Of a stretch of 64,000 bases of DNA, positions 26,814-33,895 are shown one piece after another. Within the stretch, counting starts at the first letter, position 1. Each line of letters begins with the position of its first letter. The notes below the pieces were generated by a model. It made no database searches, was not told the origin of the DNA, and saw only the letters and a program-made list of their open reading frames with translations. The stretch covers positions 186,001-250,000 of the forward strand of contig CAYLYX010000002.1 in assembly GCA_964387945.1 (NCBI GenBank), in the 5' to 3' direction. Origin of the DNA: Parvicella sp964387945. Its GTDB lineage: Bacteria; Bacteroidota; Bacteroidia; Flavobacteriales_D; Parvicellaceae. Position numbers and translations under genes: made by a program.

Positions 26814-27728
26814 ATGAATAAGTTGATCTTATTGTTGCCGTTTTTTCTCATCGCAAACTGTTCCTCAGAGACCTCGTCAAAAGAAACTGAAGAAACAGCA
26901 AAAGAGTTGCCTGAACCATTTCCGTATGAGTATACAGAGAACATTCCTGTGGTTGATTTTGCCTTTCCGTTTGATAAAAGCAGAGTGTATCATTATGTTA
27001 TCACTTCTACTTATGTAGACTCAAGTCATAAGCCAAGTAGCTTTCTGCCTGGGAAGTTTTGTCAAGTTTTACTTATTTCCGACAGTTCAATGAACATAGC
27101 GAAAGACTTAAAAGAACTGGATTCAATTGTTTCGTCTAAAGTAGATGTGGAGGTTGATTTTTTGGTACAAACTAAAGAAGGTTTTGGCGTTGTGCCAACT
27201 TGGTCGTTGGGGGATTATGGATTCAACGGTTGCTTTGATTTCGGAGTCTTAAAACTATTTGAGTGTTTGATTGATCATAACAAGGGAGTTTTGGTAAATG
27301 GTGAAGTCGAGCTTAAACTAGACGATAAGCAGCAAATACAGAATGAGTATTTGAAGTTCATCAATGCACTTTCCTCAATTACTCCTGTTTATACTGATAA
27401 CAACATTGATAGTCTGCTCGAATATTCTAAAGATCAGCATGAAAAATACTTTATCCAAAAATTGGATTCTTTGCATACTATGTATGGTGACTTCAGAAGC
27501 CTTAAAGAGGGCGTTGTAAGGGTGCATAATATTTTTGCCAAGTGGGATCCAGATACAAGCATGGAGGAGTATCTAACTATATGTAGTTATATTTTGGAAG
27601 CCGAAGTCGCTCGATTAAATGAACAGTACGGAAACGAATCAAGGGAGCTTCTAAGGCTAATTTCTCCCCCTATTTGGTCCTATCCACCTCCTCCACCCCC
27701 AATCGCCACAGAAGTTATCCCCAAATAA
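26814..27728 (+). CDS. Lipoprotein of unknown function
   Basis: A 304-residue protein with a lipoprotein signal (LILLLPFFLIANCSSE, Cys at residue 16), a Glu/Thr/Lys-rich linker and a mixed helical body. The C-terminus is Pro-rich (PPIWSYPPPPPPIATEV). No family recognised. It follows the multi-pass membrane gene and ends at a terminator shared with the converging DUF4476 gene. Confidence 0.65.
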   Translation: MNKLILLLPFFLIANCSSETSSKETEETAKELPEPFPYEYTENIPVVDFAFPFDKSRVYHYVITSTYVDSSHKPSSFLPGKFCQVLLISDSSMNIAKDLKELDSIVSSKVDVEVDFLVQTKEGFGVVPTWSLGDYGFNGCFDFGVLKLFECLIDHNKGVLVNGEVELKLDDKQQIQNEYLKFINALSSITPVYTDNNIDSLLEYSKDQHEKYFIQKLDSLHTMYGDFRSLKEGVVRVHNIFAKWDPDTSMEEYLTICSYILEAEVARLNEQYGNESRELLRLISPPIWSYPPPPPPIATEVIPK

Positions 27729-27759
27729 AAAAAGCGACCCATTTGAGCCGCTTTCTTTG
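27727..27759. terminator. Bidirectional terminator
   Basis: AAAGCG (27731-27736) pairs with CGCTTT (27749-27754) with A- and T-rich flanks on both sides. It is placed between converging genes. Confidence 0.65.
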
Positions 27760-27776
27760 TTGTAGTAAGTGTCTAG

Positions 27777-28919
27777 TTATTTACTGATGTACTCGTTCAG
27801 TTCGTCTTTCGTTGAACTAAAATCAAAAACACTGTTTACTTTGTAGTAATCGTCTACATCGTACGTTCTGCTGTAAGCATACTTGGCAAACTCCAAACGA
27901 TCTTCTTCAAAGTCAAACAATTTGCAAATCTCTACTACCTGATCTGTAGTTAGGCATTTATTTTTAGTTGCTTGCTTCGCCACATTCATTTTATCGTCAG
28001 AGAAAGACTCGTTTTCAATAGCAGAAGTAATGCTGTTGATTCCAGCAACTGGAATTGCACAGCCTGTAGCGCCATAATAACCGTCTACATAATAAACAGG
28101 TTCAACCGGCTCAGGCTCTATAAAAGCACTTTCTTCCACTGCATATCCTTCAGTCGTTGTGGTAGTGGTAGTTGTTGTTGTAGTTGTTACTGAAGAATTA
28201 TCTTTTATATCCACGTTCATTCCTGTTCCAGTGGTAGCAGAATTTACAGCAGTGGAGTTCACCGTAGTTGGATTAGTTTTGTCATTCACGTTTACATTCA
28301 TGTTGAATCCTGCTCCACCCATATTCACGTTTACATTTACATTTTCTCCATTGTTCATGTCCATCTGACTTTCAGTCACAGTAGTATTCACTTGTGTATT
28401 GTGCGTGTTGGCAGGCTGTGAAGAGTTTGTTACCGTTGTTGTTTCTTCCACAACAGTAGTCGTTGTTGTAGTTGTTGGAGCGGTAATTTGTGTGGTTGGT
28501 TTCGAAGTAGAATGATCTACAGTAGGGGTGGGCTCTTCAGTTGTGTGATACGCCACCACATTTTGAGAAGCGTCTGCCGTGGCAGTTCCCATTGGCACTT
28601 CACCAAAGTACCTCAATTTAAAGCCTTTCTTGGTTTGTGCAATTTTCATGGTAGCCTCTACATCCATTTCTTGAAAGTAAATCTGCTTGTCAATTGCTGG
28701 GATGTTAGGATCTTTAAAGATGATTTTAATCTGATTCGCTGGGTTGGTCAACCCCGTAATCTTGACGTTGGTTTCTGGTTCAGCGTTTTGTTTTATACCA
28801 TTCACAATAGCATAAAATGGTGTAGCCTGTTCGGCAAAGATGATGAGGTTGGAGCTTTTTTGTGCCAATCCAACCTGAGCAAGTAATGCCGCTGTAAAAA
28901 GAAGTAGAATTCGTTTCAT
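27777..28919 (-). CDS. DUF4476-domain secreted protein with Thr/Asn repeats
   Basis: A 380-residue protein with a signal peptide (MKRILLLFTAALLAQVGLAQ). An N-terminal beta domain (residues 21-115) is followed by a long low-complexity linker: PTTQITAPTTTTTTT, an Asn/Val alternation (GENVNVNVNMGG, FNMNVNVN) and a run of 12 Thr. The C-terminal about 95 residues (SITSAIENESFSDDKMNVAK, CLTTDQVVEICKLFDFEEDR) are the DUF4476 helical domain common in Bacteroidota exported proteins. Function unknown; surface or periplasmic location is likely. A sigma-54-like promoter is seen upstream. Confidence 0.85.
   Translation of the reverse strand: MKRILLLFTAALLAQVGLAQKSSNLIIFAEQATPFYAIVNGIKQNAEPETNVKITGLTNPANQIKIIFKDPNIPAIDKQIYFQEMDVEATMKIAQTKKGFKLRYFGEVPMGTATADASQNVVAYHTTEEPTPTVDHSTSKPTTQITAPTTTTTTTVVEETTTVTNSSQPANTHNTQVNTTVTESQMDMNNGENVNVNVNMGGAGFNMNVNVNDKTNPTTVNSTAVNSATTGTGMNVDIKDNSSVTTTTTTTTTTTTEGYAVEESAFIEPEPVEPVYYVDGYYGATGCAIPVAGINSITSAIENESFSDDKMNVAKQATKNKCLTTDQVVEICKLFDFEEDRLEFAKYAYSRTYDVDDYYKVNSVFDFSSTKDELNEYISK
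28152..28187 (-). repeat. Run of 12 threonine codons
   Basis: Twelve consecutive ACN codons inside the DUF4476 gene, with all the codons mixed. It is a trinucleotide-like tract but not a pure microsatellite. Confidence 0.8.
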
Positions 28920-28952
28920 AAATTATGTATTTGTGTTTTCGATAAGTTGTTT

Positions 28953-28968
28953 TGCGATTACTGTGCCA
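28953..28968 (-). promoter_or_regulatory. Sigma-54-like promoter (TGGCAC-N5-TCGCA)
   Basis: Read on the minus strand, TTTGGCAC is followed by AGTAA and TCGCA. The GG and GC are separated by exactly 10 bases, as in the -24/-12 promoters of RpoN. It lies 34 bases before the DUF4476 ATG, giving a leader of about 22 bases. One base differs from TTGCA. Confidence 0.45.
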
Positions 28969-29043
28969 AATTAGGAATAAAATAAGAGACAAAGGTCGAC
29001 AGACCTCATTTACTTGATGAACAGTAGATTAAGTTATTTGAAA

Positions 29044-30027
29044 TTATGCCCAAACTTTACTTCCTTCCGAGCAATTCTTACAAATATGAATCTCCTCTCG
29101 GTTGGTCAATAACGCTTTTCTAAAGTGTTGGTAATCCTTGTTTTTCCAGATATCATTAAAGGCTACGAACTGCATGTTTCCCAGTTTATGCTTAGCGTCT
29201 TTGTCAAAACAGCAGGGCACAATACTTCCATCCCAAGTTACTACGGCACTGCTCCACATGCGCCAGCAGTGATTACTCATTTTATTTTTTAGCCGAAATG
29301 TACCGTTTGGCATTTTTTTATAGCGACTATATTTTTCGAGGGTGGGGATGAGTGGGTTTCCGTTTTTGTAATCGTAAACTTGAGCTGTTTTGAAGCGGAT
29401 TTCGTCTACGCCCATTTCAGTTGCAAGTTTTTTGGCATCCTCGATTTGATGTTCATTGGGTTTTACCACCAAGTACTGAAAAATAATGTGAGGAAATTTA
29501 CTTCCATGTTCTTTTTTGGCAGCAATCATATTTCGCGTTCCTTCCAGCACTTTTTCAAGAGAACCTTCTCTTCGGTATTGCTCGTAAGTGTCCTGAGTTG
29601 TTCCGTCAATGGAAACAATAAGCCTTTTCAAACCTGAGTCGATGACTTCCTTGCAAGCTGCTGGGTTCAGAAAGTGGGCGTTGGTCGAAGTAGCAGTATA
29701 CACACCTTTTTCGTTGGCATATTTAATGAGGTCAAAGATGTTTTTATTGATAAAAGGCTCTCCCTGAAAGTAAAAGTTGATGTACGCGAGGTTTGAACCC
29801 AACTCATCAATAATTTTTTGATTCAGATTGGCTTTCATATTACCCGTGGGACGTGTAAACTGTTTCAAACCACTTGGGCATTCCGGACAACCCAAATTGC
29901 AAGCCGTAGTAGGTTCAATAGACAGTGCCAACGGTTTTCCCCAAACGGTAGGTCGCTTGGAAATACGAGAGATCCAAAAGCTACTATACAGTTTAATACC
30001 GTTCCAGACTTTGCTGAACGACAACAT
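29044..30027 (-). CDS. Radical SAM/SPASM domain enzyme
   Basis: A 327-residue radical S-adenosylmethionine protein. The 4Fe-4S motif CxxxCxxC is CNLGCPEC (Cys 43, 47, 50), preceded by LALSIEPTTA. A C-terminal SPASM-type region carries more Cys (HCWRMWSSAV, VPCCFDKDA, CKNCSEGSKVWA). The type matches Bacteroidota 'radical SAM/SPASM' proteins of unknown substrate; peptide or cofactor modification is the general role of the class. The open frame extends to 30144, but its first codons come from an intergenic palindromic repeat, and a TATCTTTG promoter box lies at 30060-30067. The ATG at 30027 is therefore preferred; one at 30054 would be almost leaderless. Confidence 0.88.
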   Translation of the reverse strand: MLSFSKVWNGIKLYSSFWISRISKRPTVWGKPLALSIEPTTACNLGCPECPSGLKQFTRPTGNMKANLNQKIIDELGSNLAYINFYFQGEPFINKNIFDLIKYANEKGVYTATSTNAHFLNPAACKEVIDSGLKRLIVSIDGTTQDTYEQYRREGSLEKVLEGTRNMIAAKKEHGSKFPHIIFQYLVVKPNEHQIEDAKKLATEMGVDEIRFKTAQVYDYKNGNPLIPTLEKYSRYKKMPNGTFRLKNKMSNHCWRMWSSAVVTWDGSIVPCCFDKDAKHKLGNMQFVAFNDIWKNKDYQHFRKALLTNREEIHICKNCSEGSKVWA

Positions 30028-30059
30028 CTTAATTATTTGACCGTCTGCTGACATTTTTT

Positions 30060-30067
30060 CAAAGATA
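30060..30067 (-). promoter_or_regulatory. Candidate -7 box TATCTTTG
   Basis: Exact TAnnTTTG match upstream of the radical SAM gene, on the minus strand. It argues against starts located at or above 30060. Confidence 0.4.
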
Positions 30068-30100
30068 ACATCAATAAAAGCAATATCACTACAGTTTGTT

Positions 30101-30150
30101 GTCATCCTGAGCATCCCGATAACTATCGGGATGAAGAATCTCATGAATCG
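30101..30150. repeat. Intergenic palindromic repeat (GTCATCCTGAGC type)
   Basis: GTCATCCTGAGC is followed by a perfect inverted repeat, CATCCCGATA-AC-TATCGGGATG (30112-30133), and then AAGAATCTC. This composition matches a widespread family of bacterial intergenic repeats that I recall from many genomes. It could act as a transcript-end hairpin or REP-like element. Only this copy is seen in the window. Confidence 0.6.
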
Positions 30151-30219
30151 TATGTTGTATAGAGTGAGATGTTCAGCTCCCTAGTTTATGCGAATTCGGG
30201 AAGCTCAAGAATTGTTTTT

Positions 30220-30242
30220 ACAACGTACTTGTTTTACGTTGT
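30220..30242. promoter_or_regulatory. Perfect dyad ACAACGTA-N7-TACGTTGT, candidate operator
   Basis: The two 8-base arms are perfectly complementary with a 7-base spacer. The dyad covers a TTG (30229-30231) that would be the -33 box of a promoter with CATCTTTG at 30250-30257 (18-base spacer). A dimeric repressor binding here would block the following two-gene unit. Confidence 0.45.
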
Positions 30243-30286
30243 GGTGTTTCATCTTTGTAGTGTCAAACAATTAAAACGACACAAAA

Positions 30287-30598
30287 ATGAAAGCACAAGA
30301 CTTACAACAACTATTAGACAATGGAAACATTTTAACTCCTCAACACATTGTTTATGAAGCAAATGACGATGCGATGTTGTTCTATTTTTCAGCAGAGAAA
30401 GGAGGAAAGTCTTACCACAGTAAAGCTACCATTGATTGGTCTGGATTAAATTGGATCATTTCTCGATGCTCACAGCTTGGTTTGGAGATTTACGATGAAC
30501 TATCGAATAAACTGTTCGACTCTTTTGAGAAAATCAGAGAATACAATTTTAACAACGTTGTTTTTGCAGAGACATTAGAAGATCAAATCGCAGCATAA
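30287..30598 (+). CDS. Small hypothetical protein
   Basis: A 103-residue soluble protein with an ATG start, no signal peptide and no membrane segment. It contains an alpha/beta pattern (HIVYEANDDAMLFYFSAEKG, WIISRCSQLGLEIYDELSNK). No family recognised. It lies behind a promoter with a strong operator-like dyad and 22 bases before the HIRAN gene, with which it probably forms a regulated pair. Confidence 0.65.
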   Translation: MKAQDLQQLLDNGNILTPQHIVYEANDDAMLFYFSAEKGGKSYHSKATIDWSGLNWIISRCSQLGLEIYDELSNKLFDSFEKIREYNFNNVVFAETLEDQIAA

Positions 30599-30620
30599 TT
30601 ATCATTTAAACTTAATTGCC

Positions 30621-30977
30621 ATGAGAAAATACGACTTATACAGCCCAATAAATGAAAGAATCAACGCACCACTTCCTCAGCTAGGAATTCTGACGCATGT
30701 AGAAGAACTTACCCGATACGACCTGATTTATGTAGCCCACAAAATGCAAAGCGGTGTCGAGCTATCGCTCAAAAAAGACGAGAACCGTTCATGGGACGAA
30801 AACGCCTTAGCAATTCACTACAAAGGGTTTAAGTTGGGTTATGTTTCCAAAAAAACCAGCGAAATTGTGCGCAAATGCTTGGACAAAGGCAAAGAGATCA
30901 GAGCCACGGTGAAGTCGTTAAGTAAGAACAAATTCTTGCCAACACAGGAGATGGATATCCAGATCTATGTGATGTAG
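30621..30977 (+). CDS. Stand-alone HIRAN domain protein
   Basis: A 118-residue protein whose central part is a HIRAN domain: LKKDENRSWDENALAIHYKG, FKLGYVSKKTSEIVRKCLDK. HIRAN domains occur in Rad5/HLTF-type DNA repair proteins, where they bind 3' DNA ends, and as isolated small proteins in bacteria. The family suggests a role in recognising damaged or stalled DNA, but the stand-alone form has no established function. It is paired with the unknown 103-residue gene upstream. Confidence 0.8.
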   Translation: MRKYDLYSPINERINAPLPQLGILTHVEELTRYDLIYVAHKMQSGVELSLKKDENRSWDENALAIHYKGFKLGYVSKKTSEIVRKCLDKGKEIRATVKSLSKNKFLPTQEMDIQIYVM

Positions 30978-31058
30978 CCAACAAATAATTGGTTATGCCC
31001 TTTGCCTGATTAGCAATATCCTCTTCTCTTTTTTCGTTGTATCTTCGTTTCTCTTAAG

Positions 31059-31769
31059 ATGAAGCAGGCTGTTGTTGTCATATTGTTGGTGTTATTGGGA
31101 GTCGTAAATTATGCTCAATCCAATAAGAAAAAAGGTGATCTGGAAACGAAGTTCGGAGTACAGTTTAAACCGGTTGTACCGATTAATTATTTTGGTGCTG
31201 GGCCTCAAACAGCGGCCGACACCATTGCAGAAGTAACTGTTTCTCCAAAGCTAGGATATAGCATCGGAATGGTGGTTAGAACAGATTTTTCTGATCTACT
31301 GTCCTTCGAAACAGGAATCAACTACATCCGCAGAAATTTTGATATTGATGCCTACGAAGCCAAACGCGATACTGGAGATCATGCCGATTTTGGTTTTGTG
31401 TCTTATCAAATTCCACTGCAAGCGCTGGTGTATATTCGATTATCAGAACAGATTTACATGAACACTTCCGGAGGTTTAGGAATCGACTGGTATGCTTCTC
31501 ATGTTCAAAGTGTTGGAAACAATGCGCTTTTACAACACTTGTCGCTCAGAAGGTATTGGATGCACTTTTCTTTATTGGCCAATATTGGCTTTGAATGGCG
31601 AACTGAAAAAGCGGGAGGGTTTTATGTGGGAGCTTCTTTTGTAAACCCACTTAAACAGATTACTGATACCAGAATCGACTATTATTATGGTAATACAGAT
31701 AAACAGCGTTATGAGCTCAACCTCAACGGAACGTTCATCACTGTGGATTTGAGGTATTTCTTTCCTTAA
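31059..31769 (+). CDS. Outer-membrane beta-barrel protein, PorT-like
   Basis: A 236-residue protein with a signal peptide (VVVILLVLLGVVNYAQ) and repeated amphipathic strands (KLGYSIGMVVRTDFSDLLSF, FETGINYIRRNFD) ending in an aromatic strand (FITVDLRYFFP). It fits the small porin/PorT-like outer-membrane barrel family, for which no substrate can be given. Its 3' end overlaps the converging membrane protein gene by 32 bases. Confidence 0.75.
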   Translation: MKQAVVVILLVLLGVVNYAQSNKKKGDLETKFGVQFKPVVPINYFGAGPQTAADTIAEVTVSPKLGYSIGMVVRTDFSDLLSFETGINYIRRNFDIDAYEAKRDTGDHADFGFVSYQIPLQALVYIRLSEQIYMNTSGGLGIDWYASHVQSVGNNALLQHLSLRRYWMHFSLLANIGFEWRTEKAGGFYVGASFVNPLKQITDTRIDYYYGNTDKQRYELNLNGTFITVDLRYFFP

Positions 31770-32286
31770 GCGTACGAGTTGCGGCTGCTATGGCCTCTTT
31801 TCTGTATCCTTTATTGTTTTGAATTTCTTCTAGTCGATGATCAGAAAGCTGACGATACCGTTCCATCAATCGGGCAACCTCCTTTTCGTTTAATACGCCT
31901 TTGGAAATCCGCTTTTGTTGCGCCCTTGCTTCAATATCCTTGTAGAAAACAATGAGGTGGACGATCAGCAAAACTGCAGAGATAAGCTGAATGGGTAAAA
32001 GAAACCAGATCACGTATCCAAAAGGTCCCCAGGATAAAATATTAAAGACGCCCAGTCCAAATGCCACGCTGAGGGTTTGAATGTAGTATTGACGTTTTAC
32101 GAAATAGAGTCCAAAAGCAAGTATAGCCAAGAGGTAAGCTAATAGCGTGTTTAACGAGATCAAATATCCTTTTGTGAAGACTAAATACCCACTCCAAACT
32201 CCTAGTAGAACAACTAATAACAGCGGAATAAAGTCAAGGTATCTAACCTTTTTGGTGTCACGAATATCATCCAAGAGTTCCTCCAT
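31738..32286 (-). CDS. Multi-pass membrane protein of unknown function
   Basis: A 182-residue protein with about four hydrophobic helices (FIPLLLVVLLGVWSGYLVF, LNTLLAYLLAILAFGLYFV, then two more) and a charged C-terminal region of about 65 residues that is probably cytoplasmic and coiled. No family recognised. It converges on the PorT-like gene with a 32-base overlap at the 3' ends, and is divergent from thyA. Confidence 0.7.
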   Translation of the reverse strand: MEELLDDIRDTKKVRYLDFIPLLLVVLLGVWSGYLVFTKGYLISLNTLLAYLLAILAFGLYFVKRQYYIQTLSVAFGLGVFNILSWGPFGYVIWFLLPIQLISAVLLIVHLIVFYKDIEARAQQKRISKGVLNEKEVARLMERYRQLSDHRLEEIQNNKGYRKEAIAAATRTLKERNTSNPQ

Positions 32287-32331
32287 TCAGCTAATTTATC
32301 AACACCGTACCAATTACCCAAAACCATTCGC

Positions 32332-32339
32332 TAATTTTG
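32332..32339 (+). promoter_or_regulatory. Candidate -7 box TAATTTTG before thyA
   Basis: Exact TAnnTTTG match. It overlaps the first codons of a TTG-initiated extension of thyA and therefore supports the ATG at 32361. Confidence 0.4.
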
Positions 32340-32360
32340 TTGTCTCAAAGAAAGAAAGCA

Positions 32361-33185
32361 ATGAAACAATACCATGATTTGATGAAGCATATCCTCGAAA
32401 ATGGAGTGCAAAAAGGAGATAGAACTGGAACAGGGACAATCAGTTGTTTTGGCTATCAAATGCGCTTTGATTTATCTGAAGGATTCCCAATGGTGACGAC
32501 CAAAAAATTGCACTTAAAGTCCATTATTCATGAGCTATTGTGGTTCTTGAAGGGAGATACAAATGTGGCTTACCTCAAAGAAAATGGAGTGCGTATTTGG
32601 GACGAATGGGCGGATGAAAACGGAGACCTTGGTCCTGTTTACGGACATCAATGGAGGAACTGGAACAGCGAAGGAATTGATCAAATCAAACAAGTTGTTG
32701 AAACCCTAAAGTCAAACCCAAACAGCAGAAGAATTATGGTTTCGGCATGGAATCCTTCTGTTATGCCAGACACTTCCGTTAGCTTTGCTGAAAACGTAGC
32801 CAACGGAAAAGCAGCTTTACCACCTTGTCACGCGTTTTTTCAGTTTTATGTAGCCGATGGAAAATTGTCTTGCCAGTTGTACCAACGAAGTGCAGACACC
32901 TTTTTGGGCGTTCCTTTCAACATTGCATCCTACGCGTTATTTACCATGATGATTGCGCAGGTTTGTGATTTGAAACCAGGAGATTTTGTGCACACATTTG
33001 GGGATGTTCATTTGTATAACAACCACATCGAACAGGCGGAGCTGCAGCTTTCGAGAGAGCCAAGACCACTACCTAAAATGAAGATCAATCCAGCCGTGAA
33101 GGACTTGTTTTCGTTCAAATTTGAGGATTTTGAATTGGTAGATTATGACCCGCATCCGCATATTAAAGCGGCAGTTTCAGTTTAG
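32361..33185 (+). CDS. thyA: Thymidylate synthase
   Basis: A 274-residue ThyA that methylates dUMP to dTMP with methylene-tetrahydrofolate. The catalytic Cys is in LPPCHAFFQFYV (about residue 155), the C-terminal region has YDPHPHIKAAVSV, and QLYQRSADTFLGVPFN is the substrate-binding segment. Full length for the family. The ATG start gives MKQYHDLMKHILENG; the TTG further up lies at the promoter. The dihydrofolate reductase gene follows after 21 bases, the classic thyA-folA pair that recycles the dihydrofolate ThyA makes. Confidence 0.97.
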   Translation: MKQYHDLMKHILENGVQKGDRTGTGTISCFGYQMRFDLSEGFPMVTTKKLHLKSIIHELLWFLKGDTNVAYLKENGVRIWDEWADENGDLGPVYGHQWRNWNSEGIDQIKQVVETLKSNPNSRRIMVSAWNPSVMPDTSVSFAENVANGKAALPPCHAFFQFYVADGKLSCQLYQRSADTFLGVPFNIASYALFTMMIAQVCDLKPGDFVHTFGDVHLYNNHIEQAELQLSREPRPLPKMKINPAVKDLFSFKFEDFELVDYDPHPHIKAAVSV

Positions 33186-33206
33186 ACGGATTAAAGGGGG
33201 AGGAAA

Positions 33207-33716
33207 ATGAAAGTATCTATTATCGCAGCACTAGGGAAGAACAATGAGATCGGGAAGAACAATGACCTAATCTGGCATCTCCCAAAGGACATGAAGTTCT
33301 TTACAGAAACCACTACGGGTCATTACGTGATCATGGGAAGAAGGAATTACGAATCGATTCCTGAAAAGTACCGACCGCTAAAAAACAGAGTGAATGTTAT
33401 CGTTACCCGTCAAAAAGACTTTAAAGCGGAGAACTGTGTTGTAGTGTCTAGTGTGGAGGAAGGAATTGAGTTAGCACGATTTGAAGGAGAAACCGAGTGT
33501 TTTGTTATCGGAGGAGGACAGATTTATCGTCATGCCCTAGACAACGACCTGGTAGATCGAATGTACCTCACACACGTGCTCGAGTCGTTTGATGCGGATA
33601 CTTTTTTTCCAAAGTTCGATCCTGAAAATTGGTTCTGCAAAGAAATCATGAAGCATCAAAAAGACGAAAAGAACACCTTTGACTTCGTGATTGATCAATA
33701 TGATAGGAGAAAATAG
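33207..33716 (+). CDS. folA: Dihydrofolate reductase
   Basis: A 169-residue type I DHFR that reduces dihydrofolate with NADPH. The N-terminus (SIIAALGKNNEIGKNNDLIW) carries the substrate loop, with HLPKDMKFF and the NADPH-binding HYVIMGRRNYESIP and FVIGGGQIYRHAL. It is in an operon behind thyA. A terminator hairpin follows 11 bases after the stop. Confidence 0.96.
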   Translation: MKVSIIAALGKNNEIGKNNDLIWHLPKDMKFFTETTTGHYVIMGRRNYESIPEKYRPLKNRVNVIVTRQKDFKAENCVVVSSVEEGIELARFEGETECFVIGGGQIYRHALDNDLVDRMYLTHVLESFDADTFFPKFDPENWFCKEIMKHQKDEKNTFDFVIDQYDRRK

Positions 33717-33727
33717 ACTAATTTTTC

Positions 33728-33750
33728 ATACCTTTTTTAAGGTATTTTTG
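33728..33750 (+). terminator. Intrinsic terminator after folA
   Basis: ATACCTT and AAGGTAT form a 7-base stem with a TTTT loop and a trailing T-run ending in G. Confidence 0.7.
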
Positions 33751-33798
33751 TCTCAACACTACATCTTAATTATTTGTTTTTCAATGGTTTGTGTGCTG

Positions 33799-33846
33799 AT
33801 ACCTAGAAAAGGGTATTGATCACTATGAATTGCGGTTTTACTTTTG
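33799..33846 (+). promoter_or_regulatory. Promoter with operator-like dyad for the HmuY/CbiX locus
   Basis: TTG at 33816-33818, a 20-base spacer and TACTTTTG (33839-33846) fit the Bacteroidota -33/-7 promoter. An inverted repeat ATACC-N8-GGTAT (33799-33816) reaches the -33 box and could bind a regulator. The leader to the ATG at 33896 is about 44 bases. The regulator is not visible in the window. Confidence 0.5.
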
Positions 33847-33895
33847 TCAAGCGTTTAGAATGTTTCTAAATAAGACCAAAAATAAAATCACAGCA

